This document shows positions 62,166 to 64,000 of a DNA stretch of 64,000 bases, in pieces. Below the pieces are notes generated by a model. It was not told the origin of the DNA. It ran no database searches and was given only the letters and a program-made list of their open reading frames with translations. Position 1 is the stretch's first letter. Each line of letters opens with the position of its first letter. The stretch is taken from contig CAVRRZ010000004.1 of assembly GCA_963723745.1 (NCBI GenBank), forward strand, positions 372,001 through 436,000, written 5' to 3'. Position numbers and translations under genes: made by a program. The DNA comes from CAVRRZ01 sp963723745. Lineage in GTDB: Bacteria > Actinomycetota > Actinomycetes > Mycobacteriales > Geodermatophilaceae.

Positions 62166-63485
62166 TCAGCCCACCCCGACGATCCGCTCGAGGTCGGCGG
62201 CCATGCGGGTCGCCTCCTCCGTGGCGCCCACCATCGCCTCCTGCGCCTGCTCGGTGGCGGCGTTCTGCTCCTCGACCGCGGCGGCGATCGTGCCCTGGGC
62301 GTCGACGACGCCCTCGATGATCTGCTGCACGCCGGCCATGGCCGAGCCGGCGGCGGCCACCTCGTCGCGGACGGCGTCGACCACGCGGCGGATCCGCTCG
62401 GTGGCCTGGGCGGTCTCGGCGGCCAGGTCCTTCACCTCGCCCGCCACCACGGCGAAGCCCTTGCCCGCCTCGCCGGCCCGCGCCGACTCGATGGTGGCGT
62501 TGAGGGCGAGCAGGTTGGTCTGGTCGGCGATGGTCGAGATGCTCGTGGCGATCTGCTCGATCTCGGCCATCGTCGACGTCAGGCGGCCGACCGTGGCCGC
62601 GCTGAGCCGCGCGTGCTCGTCGGCCTCGCGAGCGGTGGTGGCCGCGCCGTTCGCGGCGGTGGAGATCTCGGCGATCGCCGAGCGCAGGCCCTGCAGGACC
62701 TCGGTGGCGGTGGCGACGTTGCCGTCGAGGCGCCGCCCCGCGTCGACCAGAGTGGCCAGCCGCTCGGTGCGCTCGGCGGTCCGCCGCTCGCCCTCCTGCA
62801 GCCGCCGGGCGGTCTCGTCGGCAGTGCGCGCCCGCTCCTCGGCGAGCGCCAGCTCGGCCGCTGCCTGAGCGGCCTGCTGTTCCTCGGCCCGGCGCTGCTG
62901 GGCGCGACGGGCGCGGTCGGCTTCTTCGGTGAACTTCCACCCGTAGGCGAGGAACGTGGCCTCGACCAGCAGGAAGACCGCGTGCAGGCCGGCGAACAGC
63001 AGTGGGTTGGCCAGCGCCGCGGGGGTCGAGAAGACCATCTCCGGCATCCAGAGACTCATCGAGCCGTGGTGCACGGCGACGAACCCGACGGCGATCAGGA
63101 AGGGCGCCCACATCTGGTAGAGCGCGACCAGCGGAAGCATCGCGTAGAACCAGATGTGCAGGTCGGTGAGGCCACCGCCCACGTGGACCAGGGCGCCGGC
63201 CGACACCATCAGCCCGGCTCCGACGGCGCTGGCACGGGCCACCCGGCTGCGCAGGGCCAGACCGAGCACGAGCGCGAGCACGATCGCCGCCAGTTCGGCC
63301 CAGAACAGCCAACCGTGCACGTGCCGGGTCAGTGCGATGCCGACGAGCACCGGCGGATGCACGGCGAGGACGGCGAAGATCACCCGGTGCCGCGGCCGGA
63401 ACGCGGTCTCGTCGAGCACCGCACCCCGCGGGATCCATCCGGGCAGGCCCCTGGGAGTCGGCTCGGCCGGGGGAACAGGGCGCAT
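62166..63485 (-). CDS. Chemoreceptor-like protein with His-rich membrane sensor
   Basis: The 439-residue protein has six membrane helices (about 35-180), a coiled coil (about 185-260) and a methyl-accepting signalling domain (about 260-430) with the hairpin tip region NLLALNATIESARAGEAGKG and FAVVAGEVKDLAAETAQAT. HAMP is absent. The membrane region has GLTDLH (His110), LYQMWAPF, VAVHHG (His139/140) and AGLH (His168), matching the GGDEF-EAL protein at 25135-27039. It should signal to a CheA/CheW system or another coupling protein; none is in the window. The ATG at 63485 is preferred over upstream starts. Confidence 0.88.
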   Translation of the reverse strand: MRPVPPAEPTPRGLPGWIPRGAVLDETAFRPRHRVIFAVLAVHPPVLVGIALTRHVHGWLFWAELAAIVLALVLGLALRSRVARASAVGAGLMVSAGALVHVGGGLTDLHIWFYAMLPLVALYQMWAPFLIAVGFVAVHHGSMSLWMPEMVFSTPAALANPLLFAGLHAVFLLVEATFLAYGWKFTEEADRARRAQQRRAEEQQAAQAAAELALAEERARTADETARRLQEGERRTAERTERLATLVDAGRRLDGNVATATEVLQGLRSAIAEISTAANGAATTAREADEHARLSAATVGRLTSTMAEIEQIATSISTIADQTNLLALNATIESARAGEAGKGFAVVAGEVKDLAAETAQATERIRRVVDAVRDEVAAAGSAMAGVQQIIEGVVDAQGTIAAAVEEQNAATEQAQEAMVGATEEATRMAADLERIVGVG

Positions 63486-63689
63486 CGTCGTCACGACCGT
63501 GATATCGACGGCGGCGGCAGCGCACTCCACCCCAATTGTGCGCAATCCCATACGTGACGGGGCGTACCGGTACGTGCGGGTGCGCGAAAAGGCTCCGCCG
63601 GGTGCTGCTGCGACTCCAGTGACGGGTGCGGAGAACACGCACACAGCGGTGCTGGTGCGACGGCCGGGACGGTGTGGACCCTGACGTCC

Positions 63690-63932
63690 ATGACGAGCGT
63701 CTACGCCTACGGCACGGCCCATGCGGTCGTGATGGTCGGCTCGTTCGGTGCCGAGGGTCTCCGGCCGCGCCAGATCGGCCCGGCGCACGCCACCATCGGC
63801 CGGGTCAACGGGCAGAGCCGCAAGGCCCTGTGCGGTGCGTACGTGACCATCGACGAGCAGCTGCCCTGGCCGCCCGAGGGCTACGAGGACACCCAGCTGT
63901 GTCCCGACTGCGCCGCACTCGCCGCCCTCTGA
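63690..63932 (+). CDS. Small protein with CxnCPxC cysteines
   Basis: An 80-residue protein from the ATG at 63690 (MTSVYAYGTAHAVVMVGSFG) ends with KALCGAYV...QLCPDCAALAAL. The cysteines in LCG and CPDC could bind zinc, as in small DUF3039-like actinobacterial proteins. Function unknown. It is convergent with the MoaD-like gene that leaves the window. Confidence 0.6.
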   Translation: MTSVYAYGTAHAVVMVGSFGAEGLRPRQIGPAHATIGRVNGQSRKALCGAYVTIDEQLPWPPEGYEDTQLCPDCAALAAL

Positions 63933-63948
63933 CCGACCGGGTGGCCGG

Positions 63949-64000
63949 TCACCCGCCCGCCACCGACGGCAGCACCTGCACCACCGCGCCGTCCTTCACC
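63949..64000 (-). CDS. C-terminus of a MoaD/ThiS-like sulfur carrier (partial)
   Basis: The last 16 codons, running off the window edge, read VKDGAVVQVLPSVAGG and end in TGA. The D-G-x-V-x-x-L-P-x-V-A-G-G ending with a terminal Gly-Gly is the hallmark of MoaD/ThiS ubiquitin-like sulfur carriers, whose terminal glycine is thiocarboxylated. A MoaD role would supply molybdopterin for NarG, which is inference. Confidence 0.6.
   Translation of the reverse strand, partial: VKDGAVVQVLPSVAGG

Overview
The window is chromosomal DNA from a very GC-rich actinobacterium. GTG starts, 4-bp stop/start overlaps, a complete FbiC (F420 precursor synthase), a mycobacterium-like accD1-accA1-fadE19 cluster and a narGHJI operon fit a soil or rock actinomycete. 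I would guess Geodermatophilaceae (Blastococcus, Geodermatophilus or Modestobacter), but that is inference; no rRNA or species marker is present.

Layout. 1-2.0 kb: ssb, tRNA-Arg(UCU), a decayed nucleotidyltransferase beside an IS481-type fragment, and a small DUF6131 membrane protein. 2.1-6.5 kb: NAD synthesis, with the regulator nrtR divergent from nadA-nadB-nadC. 6.5-8.4 kb: three translationally coupled, mutually similar membrane proteins of unknown function. 8.5-17.8 kb: a flavin monooxygenase, two tandem secreted subtilases with fibronectin III domains, an EAL-type c-di-GMP protein, a DUF1992 protein and a FAD disulfide oxidoreductase. 17.8-25.1 kb: flavin reductase, an ECF sigma/anti-sigma pair, an ABC exporter, fbiC and an unknown protein. 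25.1-27.0 kb: a membrane GGDEF-EAL protein. 27.1-36.5 kb: nitrate respiration (hemerythrin, narK, narGHJI) with a divergent cupin gene and a DosR-like box. 36.5-37.4 kb: a kinase-like dimerisation protein lacking its histidine, and a YefM/YoeB pair.

From about 38.0 to 46.0 kb every gene (fadE, accA1, tetR/accD1, two unknown genes) is interrupted by single-base indels, mostly one extra base. This looks like a poor sequence patch, so those genes are annotated as frameshifted rather than dead. orn and tRNA-His(GUG) follow intact. The 3' end of tRNA-His and its terminator are repeated 7,077 bp downstream. Between the copies lies a copper-resistance island: a CsoR-type operator, a CopB-like ATPase, DUF6153, DUF305, a beta-propeller lipoprotein, a Cys-rich copper-storage protein, SHOCT and DUF2218 proteins, and an excisionase-like gene. 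I see no integrase.

54.4-64.0 kb: a SpoIIE-type phosphatase with GAF and PAS domains, a zincin-like protease, prfC, mgtE with a long leader that encodes a small peptide starting Met-Asp-Pro, copC, a chemoreceptor-like protein sharing a His-rich membrane sensor with the GGDEF-EAL protein at 25-27 kb, a small Cys protein, and the end of a MoaD/ThiS-like gene. The strongest leads are the tRNA-His copper island, the mgtE leader peptide, the shared His-rich sensor domain, the DosR-like box by nar, and two families of long intergenic palindromes.
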